From the NCBI GenBank assembly GCA_963422465.1, contig OY730172.1:4278001-4342000 (forward strand): DNA of 64,000 bases, written 5' to 3'. Both the position numbers and the translations under genes were made by a program. Numbering within the stretch: the stretch's first letter is position 1; each line of letters opens with the position of its first letter. Source of the stretch: Lichina pygmaea (lineage: Eukaryota > Ascomycota > Lichinomycetes > Lichinales > Lichinaceae). A model generated the notes under the pieces. The model was not told the DNA's origin. It saw nothing but the letters and a program-made list of their open reading frames with translations, and made no database searches. Of this stretch, positions 36,430-48,127 are shown in pieces.

Positions 36430-38347
36430 ATGGCGATCTGGCCTTTTCGGAGGAGAGCAACCGGCAAGCCCAGCCCCGTCAGGTCGGGCGAGAAGCCGAC
36501 TGAGCATGGAACGGCCACCGCTGGCGGCGCCAAGGTCGCGACGGTCACGGACCGACAGGATCCCGCCGCAAGGGCGCGTCGTCGCAGAAAACTGACCCGC
36601 TCGAGGGAGATGGACGTCGGCGGAAACGAGAAGGCAATCGAAGCGGCCCCGTCGACCGTGCCCAGGGAACGCTCGTCGCTGGCCTTTCGGAGGGCATCGC
36701 AGTCCGCGCCCGACCTCGCACGAACCCGCGGAGGAGGGGGCCTGCGATCGAGCGCCAAAGAAGATCCGACGATGGATTACCGAGACGACTTCGCGTCGTA
36801 CTACTTCGTCGACCCCAAATCCACCACCAGCCTCGCGTCCGACCGTCAGCGGAGTCGGCAGCAGCGCGCACCCACCCTGCACGCGAGACGCGACGGCCTC
36901 GAGTCGATCCCGCCACGGCGGTCGAGCAGGAGGAAGCAGGACCACGCGAGGGAACGGGAGATCAAGATGATGAGCGCCTCGGAGCGCCCGCCCAGGCCGG
37001 CCGCGACCGGATCGGACGCGTCCCAGAAAGGCCCGCTTGATCGTTCGGACATCGTCTCGGCGCAGCCGTTGAAGCGTCGAGAGCGACCGACCTCGGAAGT
37101 CGTCATCCCGGACGCGCGGTCGATGGCCTCTCCGGCCGTCAAGATGGCCGGTCGCCCCGAGTACAGGGTCAGGAGCCTGGACATATTCGCCCCGCGTCCG
37201 ACGCTCAAGTACTCGAAGACGCTGTCGGCTACGGACGTGACCGAAGCCTGGAATCCGTCGCGCTCGAACTCGCGGAGGGGGAAGCAGCCGCCCCTTCATC
37301 CCCTCGCCGAGCAGGCCATCAACGAGCGCAAGCGCGTCGCAGACCTGGCCGACGAGATGGACGCCGGCGAGATCCGAGAGCTCATGGAGCGAGACCAGCG
37401 TCGCCGCGACAAGAAGCAGAAGGACGACGAGGCCAAGGCGCGGCGAAGGCTTCAGCGGAGGGCGGAGAAGCAGAGCAAGACCGACGAGCGCGCCGCAGAG
37501 AGGGCCGTCGCCGCCGTCGACATCGACGCCGGCCCGGCTTCGCCCGAGGCCGAGCCCGATCGTCCGTCTCACGCGGTCGAGCGGGCCTCGGATGCCCACC
37601 CCGGAGAGCGGGTCGGCGATTCACCACGGATGGCCGCCACCGACTCCCCGCTGTCGTGGTTGCAAGATCCTTCGGTCGAGCAGTTCAATGTCGGTGGCCG
37701 TGCAGAGGCGACCGAAAAGGACGTCGGGCCAGAGCAGCAACGTCGCCCAGCCGTCGACAACCAAGAAGAAGCGGTCGTCCAGACGGCGCAGGCGGTACGA
37801 CTCTCGCAAGCCAGCGTCTCGCCGCCGGGCTCGCTGAGGCAGATCGTCCGTCCGACGTCCAACATCTCCCAGATCACCGACACGCTCAAGGAGCGCACCG
37901 ACAACGCCTCGGAGCGCGCCGAGTCGGAGGCTCGCGCGTCGTCCAGCGCAAGGGGCTCGCACGCCAACGCCTGGATGTCGTTCTTCCGTCGCAGCGCGAA
38001 CAAGACCCCCCGGGACTCGACCGAGCGCGGCCGCAAGACGCCGTCCGAGTTCTCGAACACCTCGCGCGACTCCTTGCCCCGTCAATCTCAATCTCATCCT
38101 CGTTCGCCTCCTCTCCCTCCTCTTTCCGGCGCCACATCCGCCAGGACCAGCTTCCAACGACGATCGGGCACGCCGGTGCGGACGACGTCCAAGTTCCGCG
38201 AGGAGTTGCCGGAGCTCCCCACCTCCCGGTCGGATTCACGCTTTCGATCGCCCATCGCGGGTCGAGCCCTCGAGCGACGAGGCAACGTCGCCGCCGGTCC
38301 CATCGTCGCAGACCAGCTGCCCCGAACCGACCCGCCGGCCTTCGGCC

Positions 38348-38387
<40 letters not shown>

Positions 38388-39414
38388 GGTCAGTCCGACA
38401 AGCCCAAGCTCGGCCGCGCCACCGACGTCGGCCGTTCCCGCCGCCGCCAAGGCAGGCAAGGACGAAGCCGCTGCCACGGCCGGTATCGCTGCCGCCGCGG
38501 GCCGACCTCGGCACCGGTCCATGGACGCGCCGTCCATCGAAGGCAGGGCGACCAGCACCACGCTATCGCAGTCGATGGCGTCCATCGGCTCGGAAGGTTC
38601 GTGGCTGGCTGGCAAGCCGGCGCAGCGGGGCTCGCAGACGCAAGGGTTCCCGTCGCGACACAGCGCCGGCTCTCTACGACACAGCCAGCCCTTGTCGTCC
38701 GGCTCGGAATCGGACGTGGAGGAGTCGGCCGTCGCCGACGACGAGTACTTTACGCGCCTGACGCCCGGTACAGGATTCGACGAAGGAGCGCGGGCCCGGA
38801 CACGCAAGCCGAGCAGCACCGCCATCGCGTCGTCCGAGAGCGAGGGCGAGCGCGAACAGACGCGATCGCACGGTGGTACGGTCGTCTCCCGGCATCCTAC
38901 GACGGTCCACCACACGATGCGGCAGCGATCGCGCGAGGGCTTGCTCAAGACCTACGACGACGCTGGCGGCAGCATCTCCAGCAGCTCCCCCGAGAGCCCA
39001 CGGGCGCCGCGCCTCAGCATCCCCGGACCAGGCAGCCCCGGCTACGCAGGAGCGCGCAGCGTCGGTGTCGCCGCCGCAGTCGCCGCAGCCGCAGCAGACA
39101 TTGATCCGCGTCCTGCGAAGGTGGAAGGCTCGCCGATCAGCGAGGCCCTCCAGACGCTCGAGACGCCGTTCGAAACGCCGTTCGAGACGCCGTTCGAGAC
39201 ACCGTTGGAGACACCGTTGGAGACACCGACGGACAACCCCTCGCCTGGCACCGACGCCAGCCCCACCGAAGTCGATCTCGGCATGCGGCAGCACGTGCGA
39301 CACATCAGCGCCGGCAGCGCCAGACTCTTCGAGATTGCCCCTCGCCTGTCCGCGGATCATCGACGCAGCGTCGTCTCTACACAGAGCGGGACGACCGCCA
39401 CCGAGACCGGTTAA
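36430..39414 (+). CDS. large disordered basic/Ser-Pro-rich protein, unknown function
   Basis: Single exon; from the ATG at 36430 it encodes 994 residues starting MAIWPFRRRATGK. The same frame has an upstream ATG at 36118 (1,098 residues), but the intervening sequence is compositionally random, so the MAIWPF start is preferred. Visible segments: an Arg-rich N-terminus; a charged coiled-coil block near residues 290-370 (HPLAEQAINERKRVADLADE, ELMERDQRRRDKKQKDDEAK); an Ala homopolymer near residue 640 from a GCC repeat (38350-38390); and near residue 910 a Thr-Pro repeat (FETPFETPFETPLETP). No domain is recognised. Composition suggests a cortical or cytoskeletal scaffold, but this is a guess. A G homopolymer of nearly 30 follows the stop. 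Confidence 0.72.
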
Positions 39415-39415
39415 G

Positions 39416-39446
<31 letters not shown>

Positions 39447-40104
39447 TGATCCATCGTATCCGTTGGCCAAGGGACCTCTTCCCTCTCCGCTCGTCTCTCT
39501 TTTGTCTTTTCACTTTTCATTGTCTCAGGGAGACGCAGTCGACTAGAGTCGAGCCGACCGTGTCGGGCCTCGATTGCTCCGAGGTTTTTTCGTCCACACT
39601 CTGTCTCAAGAGTTGTCGTCTTCCCTGTCCTAATCGGTTACCATGGTTGCTGTTGGTTCGTAGAAAGCCACACAAGACGATTCATGAAACATGGCGTTTG
39701 CTTGTTGTCGAGGCAAGGGGCGGTTACAGCGAGTGGACAGCGAGTTGAAAGTACCTTTTGAAGGGGGGATTGGTGGAAGGAGTTTGGGTGGATTGGAGAA
39801 TGGAGAGGCGGGGAGGAGCGGCCAAGTGCAGCGAAGTGTCTGTTCTATTCAATGCTACCGAACCGTTGAACCTTTGAAGCTCTGAAGCCTTGCGGAGCAG
39901 TGTGAAGCAGTGTAAAGCAACCCAGGAGTGGGCTACTTCTACGTATGTACCTGTAGTAGAGGTCATTCCGCACCAGCTCATCACAGTCGACTCTCGTCAC
40001 CGCTCGTCACTGGTGTTGTTACATGTACAGTACGTACGCACGGCTACGATCGGAGATGAGCACTAGGTTCACATATCCAATGCCTCCATTCCTACATACG
40101 TTTT

Positions 40105-40440
40105 TATTTTATTTTATTTTATTTTATTCTTACTCTGATTTGGCTGGTGAGCCGTGCAGAACTTCTAGATACATGCTTGTTTTCTCAGAAAACCTTTGAA
40201 GGAATAAAAACTGAGACTTGGGTAAGACTAGGGAAATATCATAAGGAATATGTAGTGTCTAGAGAAAAATAAGAATCAGAGAGATGTTGTGGTTGCTGAC
40301 AAGAGTTGCTGTGCTAAGTTGAACTGGTCTAGTCTTTTCAAAGACATAAACCAGAGAAGGAATTGTTTGAGAACTTTAGGTTCTTGAAGAAGAGTAGAGA
40401 AATCATAGAAAAGAAAAGTGGTTTGCTGTCTTTGCTCAAG
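40105..40440 (-). repeat. dispersed repeat, AT-rich inverted copy
   Basis: Inverted copy of about 10755-11015, the interior of the family A transposon at 10.3 kb: AGAACTTCTAGATACATGC, AAAACTGAGACTTGGGTAAG and GAACTGGTCTAGTCTTTTCA all recur. No terminal repeats flank it. A TTTTA run precedes it (40105-40130). Confidence 0.85.
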
Positions 40441-42075
40441 AAACTATTCCTACATACGTACAAGTGTGGACAATGACAAGAAGAGTGGGGGCGTAAACAC
40501 ATACATAGTAGTCCCACCAGGGAGGAGATGGGGAGATGACATCTTGATTCGGATGACGAGCAGATGCCAACGAAGAGAGGAGACTGTTTTACATGGGCTT
40601 GTATGTACGGTAGTGGATGAGGTAGCAGTAGCAGTAGCAGTGGATGGGCTACATACTGTACAGGATAGATGTACTATGATGGGAAAAGTCCGGCCACCAA
40701 CTGTACTCTCAATTTCTTGGAATGTTTTCAAGTAGAAAAACCACCAAAACACAGAGGAGGCAATGGACCAAGATACTTTCACGACGTACGGTATAGAACA
40801 AGCACTTTGACATCAAGATTTTTAGATGAACTATTGGATGATTTCCTACTTGTGTAGTCTACGCACTGTAGCTAGCAAGAGAGCTGTAGACAGAGGTAGA
40901 GAGAGAGAGTGGGGGGGGGGGCTCGGTCTTATTGAGATGTCTAGATTACCATCTAGACTCTGAGCTATGTACCGGTATGTGTTGTGGTCGCAGGCAGGGC
41001 CAGGGCTGGGCCTAGCTTATCCAGGTAGCTTAGTCGGTTGGCAGAGCCTATATAGGCTCTTGAGTCCGAGAGAGCTTCAATCGACAGCTTCTTCTTCTCC
41101 CCTCTCAGAGCAGGCCGATGCCTTGTAGCTCCAGCGGTATGACACTCTTGAGAGTGAATGCTTGATCAAAGCTGTCTATCATGGCTCTTGGAAACTAGGG
41201 AGATAACGATGGAGGCATCTTAGTTGAACCAGCATCGCAGATGCTGTGACCACGACGAGCAGGGTCACGTCATTGTGCTTTTCTAGATGAGTTGCCTAAT
41301 AGGAATCATCCAGCATGGTACGTAAGTACGGTAGTACGAGTAGGTACAGTACGTTCAAGGTTCAGGAACAGAAATCTCCGGGCGTACGAGTACTGCACAG
41401 GACTGCCGGCTACATGATGGTGCCGAGGAACTTTTGTCATCGCCACTTCTTAGTGTCGATATCCTCATGTTCATTGAGAACTGATAAGTAGCTGCCACTC
41501 GTGTACGGAAGTGCGTCTGTCCCCCAACCTTGTACGTGACGTACCTCCGTACGAGTACCTCGGCGTTACCGTACCGTACGGTTGTGTTCGTATTAGTCAT
41601 CCATCCTGCCAAGACATGCATTATTCAGCCTTACTACATGATCTGCAGCCTGCGGTGCGCGTGATCGTACATACGCACGGAAGTACTTCCGTACGAAGTA
41701 CCTCTGTAGGTACGTACCGTTCAGTACTCCTCGCTGGTAACTCAGCCAACACACACCCACTGCCGTGCTGTACGATACATACGCACGTACTACAATCCCC
41801 ACCGGCCACCACCGTCCTTCCATATCCACAGCCAGCGAACTTGGCAGACACAGCATTACCAAGCACTACACTGTAAGCAACAAGGCTAGCTGCTGTTACC
41901 GTACTGTCACCGTGCGGAGCCGCACTACAGTACATTAGCACTGTAGCGAGACCAGAAAAACACGCAGTGAGGTGGTGTCACTGACGACAAGAGGGGTATG
42001 TACAGCACTGTTCAGTACTACACCGACGGTGCTATATAACCCACAAGCCTCCCCTTCTTGTCGAGTCCCACCTGA

Positions 42076-42405
42076 CACTGTTCTGCTGTTTCGGATACAC
42101 AGTTCGACCTAGCAGCCGTGGCATCCCTTTTCTCACCTCGATCCATCGTCGTCGCCCTCGAGAACACCGCGCTCAAGGCTCCTCCCTGTCCTCAACCGAC
42201 TGCCATCGTGCGAAAGGCCTTCTCGTCCGTCGGCCCTGCTGCGTCCGCTCGGTTGGCCCCGAGACAATCCGTCACGTCGACTCGGTTCGGTCCGGTCGAC
42301 TGCCGACTGCGGAATTCGTCTGGAGCTCGTAGTCCGCCTCGGTCGTCCCTCCTGACTCCAGCACCGTCTCTTTCTCGTCGGAGCTTCGGCGGGACATCCA
42401 TCACC
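42076..42405 (+). other. open leader upstream of thioredoxin, no ATG
   Basis: The thioredoxin frame stays open upstream to a TGA at 42073-42075 without any in-frame ATG. From a GTG at 42118 in good context (GCCGTGG) it reads as ~96 residues rich in Ser, Arg, Ala and Pro and poor in acidic residues, ending SRRSFGGTSIT before the thioredoxin Met. That composition resembles a mitochondrial presequence. It may be a 5' UTR that is open by chance. Confidence 0.4.
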
Positions 42406-42991
42406 ATGGGCGTGCATAATGTTGAAAAGTAGGTCGGCCCACGTCCCTATTGATCTTCTTGGCACCGTCACGAGTGGTCGGAGATGATGCGGTGTTGTCG
42501 CTAACGCTCTTTCTCCCGGCAACGACCAGGAAAGACATGTTTCAGGAGGCCATCGCAAAGCCTGCATTGACCGTCGTGGACTTCTTCGCGACCTGGTGTC
42601 CTCCGTGCAAGGCCATTGCTCCGAAAGTGGTTGAGTCAGTGCATTCTCTTTCTGCCGTGCCCGAGTCCCTCCGTTCCTCCCGTCCTCTCCTCTCCTTCCC
42701 CTTCTGTCCCGCGCCAGGCAGTCACCACGAGCCAGACCTTTCGTTTCGACGCACCTCAATCTTCTCCAATCGATCTGACCGCTCTTCTTTACATCCAGAT
42801 TCTCGGATACGTACACCGATGTCAAATTCCTCAAGGTCGATGTCGACGAACTGTCCGAGGTCGCGTCCGAGTGGAGTGTCACCGCCATGCCGACCTTCCT
42901 GCTGTTCAAGAACGGCGAGAAGGTGGGTGAGGTCGTGGGTGCCAACGCACGGGCCCTCGAAGCCGAGATCAAGAAGGCGATTGAAACTTGA
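42406..42991 (+). CDS. thioredoxin with WCPPC active site
   Basis: Three exons, 42406-42428, 42530-42634 and 42799-42991, give 106 residues. The ATG sits in an ideal context (ACCATGG). The sequence runs [12 protein letters not shown], then [26 protein letters not shown], then [33 protein letters not shown], with the cis-Pro loop (AMPTF) and full-length fold. Thioredoxins reduce protein disulfides using NADPH-thioredoxin reductase. The canonical fungal active site is WCGPC; here the first variable residue is Pro (codon CCT), which should raise or alter the redox potential if real. The upstream open leader could add a targeting peptide. Confidence 0.92.
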
Positions 42992-45540
42992 GTGGTCCCT
43001 GTCCTGATTGCTGCTTGATCAAAGGGCGGGCAGTCTCCGCGGGTGGTGGTCGTGGTAGCTAACCGAACCCGAGAGTGAACCATTGCTTTGACCAAGTCTC
43101 TCCATGAGTCGGATCATATGACCTTGTCGCTAGAAACTCGAGCTACTTATAAAATCCCAATTGACGCTGCATCTCCATTACATGGAAGCTACGCATGTAC
43201 AGTACGCGTTACAAGTTGTAGACAACGTTCTTCTCTTTAGAATTCTTCCCCGTCGTAACATCATGAATGGAAAGGGGGGAAGGGATGTGGCTTCCCGCTA
43301 GAATCTTGCCCAATCGAATCCCGTTCCCTGCGACATTCAAAACAGCAAGACAAGGTTGAATCGAATCAAAGCTAATGAAAGTCAATTCATTAAAGCTGGG
43401 TCAGAGCTGGCCAGAGCTACAGGAGCCGTGGGGTGCGGTGCGGGGGGGGCGGGGCAGAGCGATGCAGAGTGGTGCAGTGCGGTGCGGGGCGCCGGGGGGG
43501 GGGGGGGAGCAGTCTCCAGGAGTCGTCACCCGTCTAATTCCCATCCATTCCCTCTGTTCTACTTTTTTGGGGGGGGTTTTTTTTTCCCTTCAAACACATT
43601 TGACGGAGGGACGCATTTTCCTTCAAACGCATTTTCCTTGAAACGCATCAACGGAGGATACACTCGACAGAGGACGCCAGGGGGCCGGGGGACCGGGGGC
43701 TTCGTCCACAAGAAAATCCTCTTCCCCGGTTTGAATCCCCCCCCCCCCCCCCCTCCCCCTATTCCCCAGCGATATATACATACCGTATATAAAAACAGGC
43801 AAGATTTTTGAACTCGAGTTCTAAACTCTGGATCGGAGCTGATTGACTAATTACGAGGAGAACTACCAAGAGTGGTGCGGCGCAAGTGTGTGTGTGTGTG
43901 GGGGGGCAATGGGGGGGGGGGGCAATGGGGGGAAAAGGGAGGCTTGGGGGCATAGGGCATGGGGCATGGGGGGGAAAGGGGAGTCGGTTCAGGTCCCTCT
44001 GCTTGAATTACTTGTACAGTATTGTACGGTACCGTACTGTCCTTCAGCATCGACGGAGGACATGCAGAGGCCCGCCGGGCGGGCGGACGGGGGGGGGAGG
44101 GGGGGGGGGGGGGGGGGTTTCCAATTCACAATTGTCGTCCCAATTGAATTCCAGTCGCCGCGCAATATAAAAATGGGCAGGATTGAATAAGAAGTCGTTG
44201 ATTAGAGCTAGGTAGGCCTACCGGTGTGTGTGTGTGTGTGTGTGTGTGTGTGGAGCGCAGGTGGAGCATTACCGTACGAGTAATTAGGCATCACTTCAGA
44301 TGGTCGGACCGCCATCTCGACAGGACAGTACGTTACGTTACCGCACAGCACGAAGGTAGCTCTATGTAAGTAAGGTGTGGTGGCTCTGCGGTAGTTTTAC
44401 AGCAGCTCTTCAGTGGCTCTGCGGAGGCACAGTGGCTCTACGGACGTTACCGTATCGTACGGTACAGACATACGTACTAATCGTCGAACGACAAGTCGAC
44501 TCGGCAGACCGCTAGGCATACGTACGCAGCTAATTGATAGCCTGGGTGATCAGGTGGGCTGATAAGGGGGGGTAGCCTCGAGTTGCTGATGTACAGCGAT
44601 GGAGATGCGCCGTGGAGATGATCTGACTTGGTCAGGCACGAGTGCCTCGTCTTATGTGTGGATAAGTCGGCTCTGCTTCTGGCTGGCGGATTGGTTGAGA
44701 CGGGGGAGGGAGATGGCTGGAAGAAAAGGAGGAGGAGGAGGAGAACGGAAGAGACGACGCGATGATATGATGCTCTACTACTGTAATGCTGTGAATGCAG
44801 AGAGCAGACGCGCTGCTGAGGTGGAACAAGACCCCTGAGACAGAAGATCGCAGAAGAGAGATGGCACAAGAGGGAGTGATGAAAAGGAGAATATGCGACG
44901 CTAAAACGACGACATGACGAGTGTGTATAATGGACGGTATCTACGAGACGCTTTCTTCGTGATCTCATGCGCCCACGCCCTCTCCTGCAGGAATGCCCAC
45001 CGCTGCCGCCGTGGCAAAAGTTGCCCTTCATTCAACCTCGCAAAACGAACCGTGCCGGACGACGCGGTGTTCCATGGGTCCTCATCCACCAAGGATCAAG
45101 CCAAGTCGGACGTGAGATGGAGTCGCGCGGCGGGAAGGAACGAGAGTGTCGACCTGCTGCTGCCAACACAGGACTGCCGGTGCGTTTCAATCAAAGAGCT
45201 GCTCGCTGAAAACACGATGCCGACCTTTGCCGAGAAAGTGATGATGATGATGACGGGCGCCAAATAAACGACGGCCTTTCCCGACGAGCTCGCCGATGCC
45301 GCTTCCGCGCGATGCCGATGCTGATGCCAATGCCGTAAGGTGAGAGATGTAGACGGGGAGAGTGAGATGCGGTATGCGACGCATTGTTCCGATCGGGTCA
45401 TGCTTTCGTAGACTTCGTTTCGGTGCCACCGGGGACGATGATGGCAGTGAAGGTGGCGGATGACGAGAAAGAAGATGTCGAGTAGATCAAGACGCCCTCC
45501 GGACATGTCCTCCCGGATCGAACGACTGATCGTGACGAGA
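42992..45540. other. intergenic with homopolymer cluster, no gene seen
   Basis: No convincing gene. Between 43440 and 44120 at least seven G or C homopolymer runs of seven or more occur. A (GT)n run lies at about 44224-44251 and TACGTA clusters near 44325-44480. Confidence 0.5.
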
Positions 45541-47235
45541 AGATGTTCGAGGGTCCTGCAGAGCCCACGCGCCTGCCGGTTGTGTCCTACCGGGTCAAAA
45601 GCCGGTCACGACGAGAGAATGTGTGCCTGCTGGTTGTCCTACCAGGTCAACGGCAGGTCATGATGAGAGATGATGTCGAGGGTTCTGCAGAATCCACACG
45701 CCTGCCGGTTGTGTCCTACCGGGTCAAAGGCTGGTCGTGACAAGAGAGGACGTGTGCCTGCTGGTTGTGTCCTACCAGGTCAACGGCGAGTTGTGACGAG
45801 AGAGAGGATGCGTGCCTGCTGGTTGTGTACTACCAGCTCGAGGCTGATCGTGAAGAGAGAGAAGGCGTGTGCTTGCTGCTTGTGTCCTATCAAGTCAAGG
45901 CTGACCAAGAAGAGAGAATCCACGCGCCTGCCGGTTGTGTCCTACCGGGTCACAGTCTGATTGTGACAAGAGAGAGAGAGAGAAGATGTGTGTGCTGGTT
46001 GTGTCCTACCAGGTCAAAGCTGATCGCGACGAGAGAGAGAGAGAGAGAGACGGAGAGGATGTCCGAGGATCCCGTAGAATCCAGACGCCTGCCGGTTATG
46101 TCTGATCAGGCCAAAGGCTAATGATGACGAGGGAGGCGGAGGATGTCCGAAGGTTCCGCAGAATCTAGATATCTGCCAGTCGTGACCGAAAGGACGAGAT
46201 CAAACGAGAGAATCTTGGAGCGTCTCGCGGAGTCTAGCTGCCTGCTGGTTGTGACCGACCAGATTAAAGGGCCGTGAAAGAGAGGATGTTCGAGTGCTCT
46301 GTAGAGTCTGCTGTGACTGCCTGCTGGCTGTGACTGACCAGATGAAAAGGCTGCGAAAGAGAAGATGATCGAGCACTCTGTAGAGTCTGCTGTAAGTGCC
46401 TGCCGGTTATGACTGACCAGATCAAAAGGCCGAGAACAAGAGAGAGGATGTTCAAGCGCTCCGTGGAGTCTATCTGCCTGCCGATTGATTGACCAGATCA
46501 AAAGGCCGCGGACGAGAGTTCGAGAGAACGTCCGACGGTCGGGAAGAATCCAAACGCCCACCGGTTGTGACTGACCGCGTCGAAAGGCCGACAATGTCGA
46601 GAGCAAGAGAGAAATTCCGAGCGCTTCGTAGTCTGTTGTAACTGCCTGCCGGTTGTGACCGACCGGATCAAAAGGCCGCGAACGAGAGGCTATCCGAGCG
46701 CTCCACAGTCTGACCATCTGCCGGTTGTGACTGACCGGATCGGAAGGCCGACGATGTCAAGAGACCGAGAAAACGTCTGGCGATCGAGAAGAATCCAGGC
46801 GCCCTCTGGGTGTGTCCTACCAGACCGAGCAGCCGATGATGACGAGAGCGAGAGAGAGAATGTCCGGGCGGTCGATGGAATGCAGACGCCTTCTGGTTGT
46901 GTCCTACCAGATCAAAAGGCCGACCGTGACGGGATGTCGAGACGACGTCTGACGATCGAAGGGACTTCCAGCGCCTTGCGCTTACGACTGACCGGGCGTA
47001 AATGCCGACAAAGCCGAAAGAGTGAGAGGACGTCCAACGGCCGGGCAGCCCTCCGGTTATGACCTACCGGATCGAAGGGCTGATGACGACGCCAAAGCGC
47101 GAGAGAATATCCGACGGTCGAGCAGACTCCAAGCTCTCCGGCTGTGACTTGCCGGATTGAAAGGTCAAGGCCGGTGCTGACGGTGCGAAAGAGATAGAGA
47201 GAGATGATGTGACGGTCGAGCAGACACGAGGCGCG
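45541..47235. repeat. degenerate satellite: about 22 tandem units of 55-90 bp with a conserved hairpin
   Basis: Each unit starts with a core like CCTGCCGGTTGTGTCCTACC followed by GGGTCAAAGGC, then a GA-rich stretch (GACGAGAGAG), then variable sequence ending CAGAATCCACACG or similar. Core starts are near 45571, 45627, 45700, 45756, 45813, 45870, 45927, 45993, 46086, 46171, 46240, 46320, 46399, 46477, 46557, 46645, 46717, 46802, 46889, 46974, 47049 and 47134. The core forms a CCGGT/ACCGG or CTGGT/ACCAG stem with an 8-nt spacer. Open frames across it are by-products of the repeat. It abuts the 3' end of the OTU gene. Confidence 0.9.
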
Positions 47236-47304
47236 AGAGACGGACGAAGAGGACGTGAAGGTCGACCTGGAGATGGCCTGCTTCGCCCTTGCAAGCACGC
47301 TCAC

Positions 47305-48057
47305 CTAGATGTAGAACGTCTTGATCGACGGAGACAGGACGGGCGAATTCTCCTTGCCCATGCGAAGAGAGAGGGTGGTGGTGGCGGCGCCGGTGCCAGC
47401 CGCGGCGTCAGCCTTGTCGGCCGCGGTCGAGTCGGTCTTGCCCTTCTTCGAGGCGGTCTTCCTTGCGGCCGCCTTGCCCTTCTTTGGGGCCGTCGCCTGA
47501 TCGCGCTTGGCGTTCTTGGCCGCGCTTTTCTGCGTCGACTTCTTCAGGTCCTTCTTTTCGCGAGCCGTCGTCCGCTTCTGAACGGGTCGGGCGATGGCCT
47601 TCCTCTTGGCCGATCTCTTGACCTCCTTCTGCGGCGCCGTGGCCGAGTTGGTCGACGGGGGATCGGGGGCCGCGACGACGGTGCCTTCGCCGTCGACTTT
47701 GGTAGGAGCCGGGAGAGGGCTTGGATCGGTAGCGACAGGGCTCGCGACGCCGCCGTCGTCGTCTGGGGTCGTGCCGGCGCTCGCGACCGAAGCCGAATGC
47801 CGGCTGGTGTGCCCGTCCGAGGCCGTCTTACCGTCGGAGCCGGGCGACCAGTCGGATCCGTCGTGGTCGGCGGCGCTCGAGGCGGACTCGCCCTCGACGG
47901 CCGGCCTGTCGCTGCCACCGCCGCGATCAGACGCCGACTCGGCCGCGACGCTAACGTCGGGGACGGCCTTGGACGGCCTCTTCCCCCTGAGGATTGTCCG
48001 CGTGGCTCGGCTGAGCCGCCGATCCTGCTTCTTGTTCGGCCCGTTGATCGGGGCCTC

Positions 48058-48127
<70 letters not shown>

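Larger units (their letters stand above)
39415..42405. other. 3-kb intergenic region with repeat fragment, no gene seen
   Basis: This begins with a poly-G run (39419-39447). It then holds a dispersed-repeat copy (40105-40440), a GA run near 40896 and a dense field of TACGTA palindromes at 41305-41350 and 41515-41800. The last 330 bp form an ATG-less open leader of the thioredoxin gene (listed separately). Confidence 0.5.

Noticed and set aside
37656-39104. 482-codon frame overlapping the disordered-protein gene in another frame
   Set aside because: Arg-rich composition is that of GC-rich out-of-frame translation; the main frame is longer and uninterrupted.
40979-41262. Possible second solo LTR (starts TGTTGTGGTC, contains TATATAGG, ends near GACCACGACGAGCA)
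   Set aside because: Ends are weakly inverted and no target duplication was found.
42118-42432. Thioredoxin exon starting at 42118
   Set aside because: That codon is GTG, not ATG; the ACCATGG at 42406 fits the usual thioredoxin start. The leader is reported as a separate hypothesis.
45460-46717. Several 65-199-codon frames with repeated 'LPVVSYRVK'-like or 'RPFDLVSHNRQ'-like peptides on both strands
   Set aside because: They follow from the satellite units lacking stops; frames shift between units and both strands are open.
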